Positions 1-9,279 of a stretch of DNA of 64,000 nt are shown one piece after another (within the stretch, counting starts at the first letter, position 1; each line of letters opens with the position of its first letter). The notes beneath the pieces were generated by a model, which worked only from the letters and a program-made list of their open reading frames with translations, did no database searches and was not told the DNA's origin. A program made the translations under genes and the position numbers. Source of the stretch: Arthrobacter sp. M2012083 (GTDB taxonomy: Bacteria > Actinomycetota > Actinomycetes > Actinomycetales > Micrococcaceae); NCBI RefSeq assembly GCF_000281065.1, contig NZ_AKKK01000025.1, forward strand, positions 62,001-126,000, in the 5' to 3' direction.

Positions 1-226
1 GCGCAACACCAAGGACGGCTTCGTCAAGATCATCGCCCGCAAGGGATCCGGCACCGTGATCGGCGGCGTAGTGGTTGGGCCGAACGCGTCCGAGCTCATC
101 TTCCCGATCTCCGTAGCTGTAACCCAGAAGCTCCACGTGGACGACGTCGCCAGCGCATTCACCGTGTACCCATCGCTGACAGGTTCCATCTCGGAGGCCG
201 CACGGCGCCTGCACGTGCACATGTAG
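1..226 (+). CDS. lpdA: C-terminal end of an LpdA-like NAD(P)H-quinone dehydrogenase (partial)
   Basis: The frame is open from the window edge and ends with TAG at 224-226, giving about 74 residues. They match the dimerisation domain of the pyridine nucleotide-disulphide oxidoreductase family. The end reads FTVYPSLTGSISEAARRL. True lipoamide dehydrogenases carry a catalytic HP dyad (HAHPT) at this place. The YPSLTGS form is typical of the actinobacterial LpdA group (Mycobacterium Rv3303c), which reduces quinones and lacks lipoamide activity. The FAD and NAD domains lie outside the window, so the identification rests on this C-terminal signature alone. Mercuric reductase or another family member is less likely. 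Confidence 0.72.
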   Translation, partial: RNTKDGFVKIIARKGSGTVIGGVVVGPNASELIFPISVAVTQKLHVDDVASAFTVYPSLTGSISEAARRLHVHM

Positions 227-410
227 CTTCACGCTGACCAGCGTGGTGCCCGTTTCGATGGCCCGCTGCGCAGTAGACGATTCCTACCGTCTAGTGTGCA
301 GCGAGCCGTAGAGACGGGCTCCGCCGTCTGCCTACATCCATCGGAACACCGAGGGCCGCCATGCACGCACCAGAACCTGGCCCCCGAATCGGAGCGAGAG
401 CTAAGCGGCG
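227..410. other. Convergent intergenic gap
   Basis: This 184-base gap separates the lpdA-like gene (plus) from the nitrate operon (minus), which converge here. A weak inverted repeat, TAGACG at 274-279 and CGTCTA at 288-293, could contribute to termination. It has no T-tract and I do not call it a terminator. No open frame with a ribosome site was seen. Confidence 0.5.
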
Positions 411-1973
411 TCAGGCGGCAGCCGCTTGGAAATGTTTTTCGATGATCCCCTTGATGTCCCCATGGCATCCTCCGCAGCCTGTGCCGGCGCGCGTGGCCTT
501 GGAAACCTCGCCCACCGTGCTGCAGCCTTCCACCACGGAATCCTCGATGCTGGCCGCGCTCACCCCGGCGCAGCGGCACACCGTTCTTTGGGGGTCGTTG
601 CTCGTGGCGCCGGCATCCAACTGGTCGGGTCCGTCCAGGCGGAGCAGCAAGGACCGGTCTGCGGGCAGCTCCGAGGAACGCTCGAAGAGCACCACCAGCT
701 CGGCGGCTGTCCGGGGCATACCTACGGCCACCAAGCCTTCCAGCACTCCGCCCCGGGTTGTCATCTTCACGTAGCGGCCGTGTTCGGGATCGGCCCACTG
801 TGAAATTTGCCTGCGGGCACGCCCTGACGCGGCACCGGCTTCCAGCAACTCCTCGTCCCAAGGATCGGCCTGGTTGTCGCCCGCCACGGCCAGGTTGATG
901 CCGCGTGCCTTCAGGACAACCACCCCGGGCTTCTCCTGGGGCAGCGCTTCCAGGGCATCTGCGGCGGCCTGGCCATCCCGCGCCAGCACCATGAGGTATT
1001 CGGCCAACCACTCAGCCTGACGCCAGCCCGGACCCACCAGCCCGGAGGGACCTGCGGCCGTTCGGCAGTCAACGCAGGCGGCGTCGGGGCAGCGCACTTC
1101 AGCACAGTCGCCGATCGCGAACATGTGGGGTTCGTGATAGGTCCGGAGGTGGTGGTCCACGAGGATCCCTGTCGCAACAGGCAAGCCACAGCCTTCCGCT
1201 AATTCAATGCGGGGGCGCACACCACAGGACAGAACCAGCAGGTCGCCGTCGATCGCCGAGCCGTCATCCAACAGCAAAGCCGAGAAGCTGCCGCCCGGTC
1301 CTGCCGTCTCCACACCAGTAGAACGTGCATTGCCTGCCACCCGGACACCGCCGGCCCGCAGGCTGTTGATGAGGACGGATCCACTGCCGCGGTCAATGCT
1401 CCTGCCGAGGGGGAAAGGCCCATTGTGGACCACAGTTGCTTGAGCGCCCTCTTCCGAGGCAGCCAAGGCGGTTTCCAGGCCAAGTACGCCGCCACCCAGC
1501 ACCACCACACGCTTTCCGTCGGCCACCGCCGCCCGCAGCACGGCGGCATCCTGTAGATCGCGCAAAGCAGTGACGCCGGCCGGAAGCACCGGCCGGGAAG
1601 GATCCGGGTTGAGCCCGGTGAGGTTCGGAATGACGGGCCGGGACCCGGTGGCGAACACCAGCCGGTCATAGTGCTCGGTGCTGTCATCGGACAGAACTAT
1701 ATTTTGGCGGGCGCGGTCGATCCTTTTGACCTTGACGCCCAGACGCACTTCCACGCCGTCGGCTTCCAACTCGGACGCATCAGCCATCGCGAGAGCCTCC
1801 GGCGTGGTGCGGCCAACGCCCAGTTCAGCAACCATCACGCGGTTGTACGCTGCTTCGGTTTCCTGGCCGACCACCAATAATTGCACCAGCCCCGAGCGGA
1901 CGGCTGGGAGCAGTTCGTCAATGAGCCGTGCTGCAACGGGCCCGAATCCAACAACAACAATGCGCTCGCTCAT
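411..1973 (-). CDS. nasB: NirB/NasB-like FAD-dependent oxidoreductase, electron-transfer subunit of assimilatory nitrate reductase
   Basis: This 520-residue flavoprotein probably passes electrons from NAD(P)H to the nitrate reductase encoded just upstream. The N-terminus MSERIVVVGFGPVAARL carries a Rossmann motif (G9-x-G11) for FAD, and VLGGGVLGLE near residue 157 is the NAD(P)H-binding motif. The C-terminus holds a BFD-like [2Fe-2S] domain with Cys466, Cys468, Cys500 and Cys503 (CRC ... CGGC), as in NirB and Bacillus NasB. The siroheme/sulfite-reductase-like half of NirB is absent, so it cannot reduce nitrite itself. The ATG at 1973 overlaps the nasC stop in an ATGA (1970-1973), showing translational coupling. 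The frame stays open further upstream, but that stretch lies inside nasC and has no protein-like character. The symbol is by analogy to Bacillus. Confidence 0.85.
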   Translation of the reverse strand: MSERIVVVGFGPVAARLIDELLPAVRSGLVQLLVVGQETEAAYNRVMVAELGVGRTTPEALAMADASELEADGVEVRLGVKVKRIDRARQNIVLSDDSTEHYDRLVFATGSRPVIPNLTGLNPDPSRPVLPAGVTALRDLQDAAVLRAAVADGKRVVVLGGGVLGLETALAASEEGAQATVVHNGPFPLGRSIDRGSGSVLINSLRAGGVRVAGNARSTGVETAGPGGSFSALLLDDGSAIDGDLLVLSCGVRPRIELAEGCGLPVATGILVDHHLRTYHEPHMFAIGDCAEVRCPDAACVDCRTAAGPSGLVGPGWRQAEWLAEYLMVLARDGQAAADALEALPQEKPGVVVLKARGINLAVAGDNQADPWDEELLEAGAASGRARRQISQWADPEHGRYVKMTTRGGVLEGLVAVGMPRTAAELVVLFERSSELPADRSLLLRLDGPDQLDAGATSNDPQRTVCRCAGVSAASIEDSVVEGCSTVGEVSKATRAGTGCGGCHGDIKGIIEKHFQAAAA

Positions 1974-4156
1974 GATGCCTCCTTGACGTGCAGTGGCAGC
2001 CGCGTTCCAGCTGGAACCCGTTCCTGGGTGGAGACTGCCTTCCGGACCCATACCCGGCTGGTCTTGAACTCCGGCATGCCGGAAATGGGATCTGTGGCCG
2101 CCTCCGTGAGGCGGTTGGCGTTTTCCTGGCCAGGGAAGTGGAACGGCAGGAAGACGGTGTCCGGGCGGACCGAGTTGCTGAGCTCGGCACGGCAAAGCAC
2201 TTCACCGCGCTCATTTGTCACGGTGGCGTAGTCGCCGTCGGCAATGCCGCGTGAAGCCGCCGTACCCGGGTGAATGAGGAGCCGGGCCTGGGGCTGCGAT
2301 GCCAGGAGCTCGCTCACGCGTCGGGTCTGCGCGCCGGATTGGTAGTGCTCCAGGAGCCGGCCGGTTGCCAGAGCCAGAGAATCGTCCGCGAACGAACGAA
2401 CGGCCCGCTTGGACGGCGTCACCGGAACCATGACTGCCCGGCCATCAGCATGGGCAAACCCGTCGGCGAAGAGTCGCGGTGTCCCGGTGCTTCCCACGGG
2501 GTAGGGCCAGTAAGCAGCTTCGCCCCGGTCCAGCATGGCGTAATCGATGCCCGAGTAGTCGGCCAGGCCACCGGCGGAAGCCAAGCGAAGCTCTTCGAAA
2601 ACGGTCTGGGGATCATCGCTGAACGTAGAAGGTGCCTCAAGCATCTCGGCAAGCCGGGCCATGAGCCACAACTCGCTGCGAACGCCCGGGGGAGGAGTCA
2701 GCGCGCGGCGGCGCCGGATCACCCGGCCTTCCAGATTGGTGAGCGTGCCTTCTTCCTCGGCCCATTGGGTCACAGGCAGAACCAGGTCGGCTTCAGCTGC
2801 GGTCTCGGACATGAAGAAGTCGCAGACCACCAGGAAGTCCAGGCTGCGGAGGCCTTGGATCACTGCGTTGGTATCGGGTGCCGACACCACCACGTTGGCG
2901 CCGTGCACAAAAAGGCAGCGGACGCCGTCGTGCTTTCCGAGTGACTTAAGAAGTTCGACGGCGGGGAGGCCGGGTCCGGGGATCAGTGACTCGTCGATGC
3001 CCCACACGCCGGCGACGTGCGCGCGGGCCGCGGGATCGGTGATCTTGCGGTAGCCGGGAAGCTGGTCGGCCTTCTGGCCGTGTTCGCGGCCGCCTTGGCC
3101 GTTGCCCTGGCCGGTCAGCGTGCCGTAGCCGCTGCGGGCCGAGCCAGGCAGGCCCAGGAGGAGGCTCAGGTTGATCGCCGCGGTGGCGGTGTCCGTCCCG
3201 TCCACATGCTGTTCCACACCGCGGCCGCTGAGGATATAGCTGCCGCCGTCGCGGGCTCCCTGCGCCAAGCGGCGGGCGGTTTCGCGGATCAGGGTGGCGG
3301 GTACGCCGGTGATGGACTGCACGCGCTCGGGCCAGAACGCATTGAGGCTCCGGACTACGGAGGCATAGCCCTTGGTGTTTGCCTCGATGTAGCCGGTGTC
3401 GGCCAGTCCTTCGTGGACCACCACATGGCTGATGCCCAAAAGGAGGGCCAAGTCTGTGCCGGGCGTCGGCTGCAAGTGGAGGCCACCGCCGTCGGACGTG
3501 AACGCCGCAGTAGCCGAGCGGCGGGGGTCCACCACGATCAGCCCACCGGCGTCCCGTGCGCCCTGCAGGTGCTGGACGAACGGAGGCATGGTCTCGGCAA
3601 CGTTGGAACCGAGCATAAGGATGACGGACGCGGTGTCCAGGTCCGTAACAGGGAAGGGGAGGCCGCGGTCCACGCCGAACGCCCGGTTGCCCGCAGCTGC
3701 GGCTGACGACATGCAGAAGCGGCCGTTGTAGTCGATCCGCGAGGTGCGCAGGGCCAGCCGCGCGAACTTGCCCAACAAATACGCCTTCTCGTTGGTGAGG
3801 CCGCCGCCTCCAAAGACACCTACGGCGTCATTCCCGTACTGCTGCTGGGTGTCCTTGACGGCAGCAGTGATGAGCATGAGTGCCTGGTCCCAGGAGATGG
3901 GTTGGTGCACCCCGTCGGAACCTTTGAGCATCGGCTCGGTGACGCGGCCGTTGTGACGCAACAACGACGCCGATGTCCAGCCTTTGCGGCACAGCCCGCC
4001 CCGGTTGGTGGGGAAGTCGCGCCCGGATACTTCCAGGGGCGGGGCGGGTGCTGCCTCCGGCGCGGGCACTGCCCCGGCTGCAGTGGCAGCCGGGGTCAGC
4101 GTCATGGCGCACTGGAGCGCGCAGTACGGGCAGTGGGTATCGGCGCCGTTGGGCAT
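1970..4156 (-). CDS. nasC: Assimilatory nitrate reductase catalytic subunit (molybdopterin oxidoreductase)
   Basis: This 728-residue cytoplasmic enzyme of the Mo-bisMGD family reduces nitrate to nitrite. The N-terminus has the [4Fe-4S] signature THCPYCALQC with Cys9, Cys12 and Cys16, closed by Cys56 in GGLCRKGW. An Ala/Pro-rich stretch (about residues 22-42) lies between Cys16 and Cys56. Downstream are typical cofactor-binding stretches such as GGGGLTNEKAY and VGVFGG, and a C-terminal molydopterin dinucleotide-binding domain with LATGRLLEHY and FLPFHFPGQENANRL. The length and the lack of a Tat signal fit assimilatory NasC/NasA rather than periplasmic NapA. It sits directly after the transporter (stop 4157-4159 against start 4156) and overlaps nasB. 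No nirBD genes for the next step lie in the window. Confidence 0.9.
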   Translation of the reverse strand: MPNGADTHCPYCALQCAMTLTPAATAAGAVPAPEAAPAPPLEVSGRDFPTNRGGLCRKGWTSASLLRHNGRVTEPMLKGSDGVHQPISWDQALMLITAAVKDTQQQYGNDAVGVFGGGGLTNEKAYLLGKFARLALRTSRIDYNGRFCMSSAAAAGNRAFGVDRGLPFPVTDLDTASVILMLGSNVAETMPPFVQHLQGARDAGGLIVVDPRRSATAAFTSDGGGLHLQPTPGTDLALLLGISHVVVHEGLADTGYIEANTKGYASVVRSLNAFWPERVQSITGVPATLIRETARRLAQGARDGGSYILSGRGVEQHVDGTDTATAAINLSLLLGLPGSARSGYGTLTGQGNGQGGREHGQKADQLPGYRKITDPAARAHVAGVWGIDESLIPGPGLPAVELLKSLGKHDGVRCLFVHGANVVVSAPDTNAVIQGLRSLDFLVVCDFFMSETAAEADLVLPVTQWAEEEGTLTNLEGRVIRRRRALTPPPGVRSELWLMARLAEMLEAPSTFSDDPQTVFEELRLASAGGLADYSGIDYAMLDRGEAAYWPYPVGSTGTPRLFADGFAHADGRAVMVPVTPSKRAVRSFADDSLALATGRLLEHYQSGAQTRRVSELLASQPQARLLIHPGTAASRGIADGDYATVTNERGEVLCRAELSNSVRPDTVFLPFHFPGQENANRLTEAATDPISGMPEFKTSRVWVRKAVSTQERVPAGTRLPLHVKEAS

Positions 4157-5569
4157 CTAGATGTGTCCGATCGTGTTGCGCTTCCGGGCGGGGCGGATGT
4201 AGCAGACCCAGCAGACGGTGAGCATGAGGACATAGGTTCCAACGAATCCGTAGAACGCCGGGGTGTAGGAGCCGCTGGCCGTGTTGGAAGCATTGAGCAC
4301 CTGTGGAATCACGAACCCGCCGTAGGCGCCGATCGCGGAGATCAGGCCCAGTGAGGAAGAAGCGAGTCGTGCGGTGCTGGCGCTCGAAGCGCCTGCGCGG
4401 GCTGCCCGGCTGGATGTAGCGAAGATGACGGGGATCATGCGGTACGTCGCACCGTTTCCGAAACCGCTGGCCAGGAAGAGCAGCAGGAACAAGGTGAGGA
4501 AGAGCCAGAAGTTCTTCAGGGGCAGCGTCCAGATCATGGTCAACGTGATGACGGCCATGGAAGCGAACGAGGCGATGGTCATCCGGGCGCCGCCCATGCG
4601 GTCTGCCATGCGTCCGCCGTAGGGGCGGGCCAGGGAACCGACCAGCGGGCCGAGGAAGGCCAGCGAGAGTGCCACCGCGCCGACATGGATGGAGGAGAAG
4701 TCCGGGAAGTAGTCCTTGATCAGTTTGGGGAAGACGCCCGCGAAGCCGATGAATGAGCCGAACGTACCGATGTAGAGGAATGCCATGATCCACAGGTGCG
4801 GTTCCTTGAGGGCAGCCAGGGAACCAGCCACATCACCCTTGGCGCTGGTGAGGTTGTTCATGTACTTGTAGGCGCCGAAGGCGGCGATGATGATCAACGG
4901 GATCCAGATGATGCCTGCCATCGGCAGGTTGACGGTCCCGGCAGCCAGCAGCGTGATGGCGATGGGGACAACAAGCTGTGCGACGGCGGCACCGAGGTTG
5001 CCGCCGGCAGCGTTCAGGCCCAGCGCCCAACCCTTTTCACGGGCAGGGTAGAAGAAGGTGATGTTGGCCATCGAACTGGCGAAGTTGCCGCCACCGAAAC
5101 CGGCGAGTGCGGCCATGAGGAGCATGATTCCGAAGGGCGTCTCCGGGTTGGAGACACAGATGGCGAGGCCCGTGGTGGGGATCAGCAGGAGCAACGCCGA
5201 GACGATGGTCCAGTTCCGGCCACCGAACTTGGGAACCATGAAGGTGTAGGGGATACGGAGAGTAGCGCCTACGAGGCTGGGGATGGAGATGAGCCAGAAG
5301 ATCTGGTTGGTATCGAACTGGAAGCCGGCTGCGGGGAGCTGGACCACCACGATGGACCACAGCTGCCAGACGACGAATCCGAGGAATTCGGCGAAGATCG
5401 ACCAGTAGAGATTGCGCTTGGCGATGGACCGGCCTTCGGCTTCCCACTGGCCCTTGTCCTCGGCATCCCAGTTGGCAATCCAGCGGCCGGGGCGGTGTTC
5501 AAGGGCGGGGGCTGCGGTGGCAGTGGACTGGACGGGGGCCAGTTCATCTGCGGAGCGGTCAACAGTCAC
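4157..5569 (-). CDS. narK: Nitrate/nitrite MFS transporter (NarK/NasA type)
   Basis: This 470-residue polytopic membrane protein of the nitrate-nitrite porter branch of the MFS imports nitrate for the reductase encoded downstream. The nitrate signature is clear in GFGGGNFASSMANITFFYP, with a second Gly-rich segment LGLNAAGGNLGAAVAQ. Hydrophobic segments along the chain account for about 12 helices after a cytoplasmic N-terminus of about 55 residues. The GTG start at 5569 is chosen because AAGGAGG lies a few bases upstream; the frame is open further upstream, but that stretch (RPRNARNLPWNN...) is not protein-like. It is the first gene of a narK-nasC-nasB operon with no gap to nasC. Nitrogen control is likely, but no clear GlnR box could be established. 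Confidence 0.92.
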   Translation of the reverse strand: MTVDRSADELAPVQSTATAAPALEHRPGRWIANWDAEDKGQWEAEGRSIAKRNLYWSIFAEFLGFVVWQLWSIVVVQLPAAGFQFDTNQIFWLISIPSLVGATLRIPYTFMVPKFGGRNWTIVSALLLLIPTTGLAICVSNPETPFGIMLLMAALAGFGGGNFASSMANITFFYPAREKGWALGLNAAGGNLGAAVAQLVVPIAITLLAAGTVNLPMAGIIWIPLIIIAAFGAYKYMNNLTSAKGDVAGSLAALKEPHLWIMAFLYIGTFGSFIGFAGVFPKLIKDYFPDFSSIHVGAVALSLAFLGPLVGSLARPYGGRMADRMGGARMTIASFASMAVITLTMIWTLPLKNFWLFLTLFLLLFLASGFGNGATYRMIPVIFATSSRAARAGASSASTARLASSSLGLISAIGAYGGFVIPQVLNASNTASGSYTPAFYGFVGTYVLMLTVCWVCYIRPARKRNTIGHI

Positions 5570-5864
5570 GGAAGTGCCTCCTTGGTGGGGGACGTTGTTA
5601 TTCCAAGGTAGGTTTCGCGCATTTCGAGGACGGGCGCCGTTTGTAAACGTGCTGTGACATTTCCCTATCGGCGGGGTCACCGGCGCGTGAGGCGATGGTG
5701 AGGTAATGTGGCGCGGACCACAAGATGAGATTTTCCTGCGCGTCCGCATGGTGGACTTTGTTGTCCATTCAATGGACGGCGGAAACTATTATTGAACTCT
5801 TGAATAATCCTTCGCCGGGTGGCCTCCTGGAGACCCGGCCGGCGTGAAAGAAAGCTGCAAATAC
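5570..5864. promoter_or_regulatory. Divergent promoter region between narK operon and MHS permease
   Basis: About 295 bases with no gene separate two divergent transcription units. A perfect 15-bp palindrome lies at 5763-5777 (GTCCATT C AATGGAC), about 87-101 bases before the permease ATG. An AT-rich imperfect palindrome lies at 5788-5808 (ATTATT ... AATAAT). Both sit nearer the permease and could bind its regulator. Toward narK, GTCAC and TTTAC half-sites around 5640-5660 on the minus strand loosely recall actinobacterial GlnR sites, but the match is too weak to call. Confidence 0.45.
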
Positions 5865-7274
5865 ATGTCTTCCACTGCACCATCCAAGGAAGGCGAGTCC
5901 ACTAAGCCAGTGAACTCGCGGGGCAAGGTGATCTTCGCGAGCCTGATCGGCACGACGATCGAGTTCTACGACTTCTACGCCTATGCCACCGCGTCGGTAC
6001 TCGTCTTCCCGAAGCTCTTCTTCCCGGACGCCACTGACATCAACGCGCTGCTCAGTGCGTTCGCCATCTTCGGCGTTGCCTTCTTCGCGCGGCCCATCGG
6101 TGCCGTGGTCTTCGGCCACTTCGGTGACAAGATCGGCCGTAAGGGCACCCTGGTCGCATCGCTGCTGACCATGGGTATCGCAACCTTCCTCATAGGCCTC
6201 CTGCCCACGGCCTCCATGCCGGGATGGGCCATCCTGGCTCCGATCATGCTGGTCATCCTGCGCTTCTTCCAGGGCCTGGCCCTCGGTGGAGAATGGTCGG
6301 GCGCAGCGTTGCTGGCCACTGAGAACGCGCCCGAGGGAAAGCGGGCCATCTACGGAACGTTCCCGCAGTTGGGCGCACCCATCGGCTTCATCATCGCCAA
6401 CGTCATCTTCATCTGGATGAACGTGTCCCTGAGCGCCGAAGAATTCCTCGCCTGGGGCTGGCGGGTTCCGTTCCTCCTCAGCGCGGTCCTGGTCATCGTG
6501 GGCCTCTACGTCCGATTGAAGCTGGTGGAGAGCGCGTCCTTCACCAAGGTGATCGAGCAGGAAAAGGTGCAGAAGCTGCCCCTCGCGGCCACGCTGAAGA
6601 GCCACTGGCGCCCCGTGGTGGCCGGTACGTTCATCATGTTCGCCACTTATGTCCTCTTCTACATCATGACTACGTTCACGCTGTCCTATGGCACCAAGCC
6701 CACTTTGGCCGGCGCCCAGGCAGCGGCTGAGAAGGCCGGTACGCCCATGACCCCCGAGCAGGTCGCGGCGTTCGTCCCTGGCCTGGGCATCACCCGGTCC
6801 GACTTCCTCTGGATGCTGATCATCGGCGTCGTGTTCTTCGGGATCTTCACGGTGGTCTCCGGACCACTCGCTGAGAAGTGGGGCCGACGCAAGTTCCTGC
6901 TGGGCGTCACTGCCGGTATTTTCGTCTTCGGTGCGCTTTGGTTCACCATGTTCGGACCCGGCCAGGCAGCGGCCATGGTCGGCCTCATTGTGGGCTTCAC
7001 CCTCATGGGCCTGACCTTCGGTCCCATGGCGGCCATCCTTCCCGAGCTGTTCCCGGCCAACGTCCGTTACACGGGGTCGGCAGTGGCGTACAACCTGTCC
7101 TCCATGATCGGAGCCGCTCCCGCCTCGTTCGTGGCCATTGCCCTCTGGTCTGCAGCCAACGGCAGCACCTGGCTGGTTGGCGCCTACATGGCCGCTGCCG
7201 CTGTGGTCACCTTCGTGGCGCTTTGGCTGACGCGCGAAACCAAGGACATGGACTACGAGAACAACGTGGCCTAA
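5865..7274 (+). CDS. MFS permease of the metabolite:H+ symporter (MHS) family
   Basis: This 469-residue inner-membrane symporter probably imports an organic acid or compatible solute with protons. Family marks are the N-terminal IGTTIEFYDFYAY, FARPIGAVVFGHFGDKIGRK (MFS loop 2-3 motif) and RFFQGLALGGEWSGA. These are typical of ProP, ShiA, KgtP and relatives; the substrate cannot be told. About 12 helices are present, with a longer periplasmic loop (about residues 280-310) between helices 7 and 8. The start is uncertain: ATG at 5865 has an AAAGAAAG upstream, while an in-frame GTG at 5844 has GGAGA ten bases upstream and would add seven residues. It stands alone, followed by a strong terminator, and is convergent with the carboxylase gene. 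Confidence 0.88.
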   Translation: MSSTAPSKEGESTKPVNSRGKVIFASLIGTTIEFYDFYAYATASVLVFPKLFFPDATDINALLSAFAIFGVAFFARPIGAVVFGHFGDKIGRKGTLVASLLTMGIATFLIGLLPTASMPGWAILAPIMLVILRFFQGLALGGEWSGAALLATENAPEGKRAIYGTFPQLGAPIGFIIANVIFIWMNVSLSAEEFLAWGWRVPFLLSAVLVIVGLYVRLKLVESASFTKVIEQEKVQKLPLAATLKSHWRPVVAGTFIMFATYVLFYIMTTFTLSYGTKPTLAGAQAAAEKAGTPMTPEQVAAFVPGLGITRSDFLWMLIIGVVFFGIFTVVSGPLAEKWGRRKFLLGVTAGIFVFGALWFTMFGPGQAAAMVGLIVGFTLMGLTFGPMAAILPELFPANVRYTGSAVAYNLSSMIGAAPASFVAIALWSAANGSTWLVGAYMAAAAVVTFVALWLTRETKDMDYENNVA

Positions 7275-7284
7275 GCAGCCCAAT

Positions 7285-7332
7285 AACGACGTCGGCCCCG
7301 CACCAAACAAACGGTGCGGGGCCGGCGTCGTT
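7285..7332. terminator. Bidirectional terminator hairpin between MHS permease and accA
   Basis: A 20-bp stem (7285-7304 against 7313-7332) with one G-T wobble and an 8-base loop (AAACAAAC) lies between the stops of two convergent genes (7274 and 7348). The arms are flanked by AA/TT. It can serve both strands. Confidence 0.85.
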
Positions 7333-7347
7333 AAGAGGTTCTTGGAG

Positions 7348-9162
7348 TTAGTCCTCGATGGTGGCGATGACTGCACCTGCGGCGACGGTCTCGCCTGCGG
7401 TGGCAGCGAGGCCGCGCACCGTACCGGCCTTGTGGGCGGTCAGCGGCTGTTCCATCTTCATGGCTTCCAGGACCACGATCAGGTCGCCTTCAGCCACGAC
7501 GTCGCCTTCAGAAGCTGCCACCTTGACGATGGTGCCCTGCATGGGGGACGTCAGCGCATCGCCGCCCGCAGCCGCAGCCGTTGCACCAGCTGAACGGGAG
7601 CGCTTCTTGGACTTGCCGGACTTGGTGCCCGAACCGCTGGAAACCGTAGCGATGCTGCCGCCCAGGCCGGATGGCAGGACGACCTCAAGCCGCTTGCCAC
7701 CAACCTCGACGACGACGCGCTGGCGGTCACCGGCGTCGGACGTTTCAGCACCCGCGCCGTGGGCAGACCAGGCCGGGATGCTGTTCACGAACTCGGTCTC
7801 GATCCAGCGGGTGTGAACCTTGAAGGGTCCTTCCGCCGGTGCAAAATCGGGATCGGTGACTACTGCGAGGTCGAAGGGGATGACGGTTGGGATGCCCTCA
7901 ACCACCATCTCCTCCAACGCGCGGCGCGAACGCTGGAGGGCTTGCTCGCGGGTGGCGCCCGTGATGATCAGCTTGGAGAGCATGGAGTCGAAGTTGCCAC
8001 TGATGACGTCGCCCTGCTCAATGCCGGAATCGATCCGGACGCCGGGGCCCGTCGGGTTCTTCAGTGTGCTGATGGTGCCGGGGGCGGGCATGAAGTTGCG
8101 GCCCGGGTCCTCGCCGGTGATGCGGAACTCGAAGGAGTGGCCGCGGACCTCGGGGTCGTCATAACCAAGTGCTTCGCCGCGGGCGATGCGGAACTGCTCG
8201 CGGACGAGGTCGATTCCCGTGACTTCTTCGGACACGCAGTGCTCCACCTGCAGGCGGGTGTTGACCTCGAGGAAGGAGATGGTGCCGTCCTGGCCCACCA
8301 GGAACTCGCAGGTGCCGGCGCCGAGGTAGTTGGCTTCCTTCAGGATGGCTTTGGAGGACTCGTAGAGGCGCTTGTTCTGCTCTTCGCTGAGGTACGGAGC
8401 AGGGGCTTCCTCAACAAGTTTCTGGTTGCGGCGCTGCAGCGAGCAGTCACGGGTGGAAACCACCACAACGTTGCCGAAAGCATCGGCCAGGCACTGGGTT
8501 TCGACGTGGCGCGGAGCATCGAGGAAACGCTCAATGAAGCATTCGCCGCGGCCGAAGGCGGCCACCGCTTCACGGACGGCTGATTCGTAGAGCTCCGGGA
8601 TCTCTTCCATGGTGCGGGCGACCTTGATGCCGCGTCCACCACCGCCGAAGGCAGCCTTAATGGCGATAGGCAGGCCAAATTCCTCGGCGAACTTCAGGAT
8701 TTCGTCGGCGGATTCCACGGGGTCAGCGGTGCCGGGGACGAGGGGTGCGCCTACTTTTTCGGCGATGTGGCGGGCCTGGACCTTGTCACCCAGGGCCGAG
8801 ATGGCTTCGGGGGAGGGGCCGATCCACGTGATACCGGCGTCGATGACCTTGGCCGCGAATTCGGCGTTCTCGGCCAGGAAGCCATAGCCGGGGTGGATGC
8901 CATCGGCGCCTGACTGCTTGGCGACGTCGATGATCTTGTCCATCACCAGGTACGACTCGGCAGCAGTGTTGCCGCCCAAGGCGTAAGCTTCGTCGGCGAG
9001 GCGGACATGGAGGGCGTCACGGTCGGGCTCGGCGTAAACGGCTACGGAGGCGATGCCTTCGTCCCGGGCGGCTCGGATGATGCGGACCGCGATTTCGCCG
9101 CGGTTGGCAATCAAGACCTTGGTGAGAGGGCTGGAAATGGGCTGCGCCGGGTTAGCTGACAA
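7348..9162 (-). CDS. accA3: Acyl-CoA carboxylase alpha subunit (biotin carboxylase plus biotin carrier)
   Basis: This protein carboxylates its own biotin with ATP and bicarbonate and passes CO2 to a beta subunit (AccD, encoded at 17608) to make malonyl-CoA or methylmalonyl-CoA. The domain order over 604 residues is: biotin carboxylase N-lobe ([17 protein letters not shown], near residue 15), ATP-grasp with the glycine loop [13 protein letters not shown], the carboxylase C-domain, an Ala/Ser/Lys linker, and a biotinyl domain with EAMKMEQPL, whose Lys569 carries biotin. The start is the TTG at 9160-9162: GAAGGAG lies 8 bases upstream and the protein then begins LSANPAQP. The frame is open to 9219 but no better start is seen. 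It is monocistronic, with a palindrome upstream that recurs before accD. Confidence 0.93.
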   Translation of the reverse strand: MSANPAQPISSPLTKVLIANRGEIAVRIIRAARDEGIASVAVYAEPDRDALHVRLADEAYALGGNTAAESYLVMDKIIDVAKQSGADGIHPGYGFLAENAEFAAKVIDAGITWIGPSPEAISALGDKVQARHIAEKVGAPLVPGTADPVESADEILKFAEEFGLPIAIKAAFGGGGRGIKVARTMEEIPELYESAVREAVAAFGRGECFIERFLDAPRHVETQCLADAFGNVVVVSTRDCSLQRRNQKLVEEAPAPYLSEEQNKRLYESSKAILKEANYLGAGTCEFLVGQDGTISFLEVNTRLQVEHCVSEEVTGIDLVREQFRIARGEALGYDDPEVRGHSFEFRITGEDPGRNFMPAPGTISTLKNPTGPGVRIDSGIEQGDVISGNFDSMLSKLIITGATREQALQRSRRALEEMVVEGIPTVIPFDLAVVTDPDFAPAEGPFKVHTRWIETEFVNSIPAWSAHGAGAETSDAGDRQRVVVEVGGKRLEVVLPSGLGGSIATVSSGSGTKSGKSKKRSRSAGATAAAAGGDALTSPMQGTIVKVAASEGDVVAEGDLIVVLEAMKMEQPLTAHKAGTVRGLAATAGETVAAGAVIATIED

Positions 9163-9254
9163 GTTGTTGACTCCTTCTGTCCTTGAGGAGCCTAGCGTGA
9201 TTGTGAGGGTTCCGCCCATATTGATGGGGGATTCCGTGTGTGAGGCGATGTTCC

Positions 9255-9273
9255 TTTGTAGGGTTGCTACAAA
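9255..9273. promoter_or_regulatory. Perfect palindrome upstream of accA3 (shared with accD)
   Basis: TTTGTAG (9255-9261), 5-base spacer, CTACAAA (9267-9273) form a perfect inverted repeat between the maf stop and the accA3 start. On the minus strand the core reads TGTAGCAACCCTACA. The accD upstream region carries TGTAGAAACCCTACA at 19323-19337, identical in 14 of 15 positions. This suggests one regulator for both carboxylase subunits, for example a TetR-type lipid regulator or a biotin regulator. The regulator's identity is inference. Confidence 0.6.
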
Positions 9274-9279
9274 CCGCCT

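Noticed and set aside
227-410. Terminator hairpin between the lpdA-like gene and nasB.
   Set aside because: Only a 6-bp stem with no T-tract.
5600-5690. GlnR binding site before narK.
   Set aside because: Only loose half-site matches with imperfect spacing; not enough to call.
5769-7376. Long open frame (535 codons) on the minus strand opposite the MHS permease.
   Set aside because: Composition is the His/Asp/Glu/Arg-rich pattern of an antisense frame in GC-rich DNA; the plus strand encodes a clear permease with all motifs.
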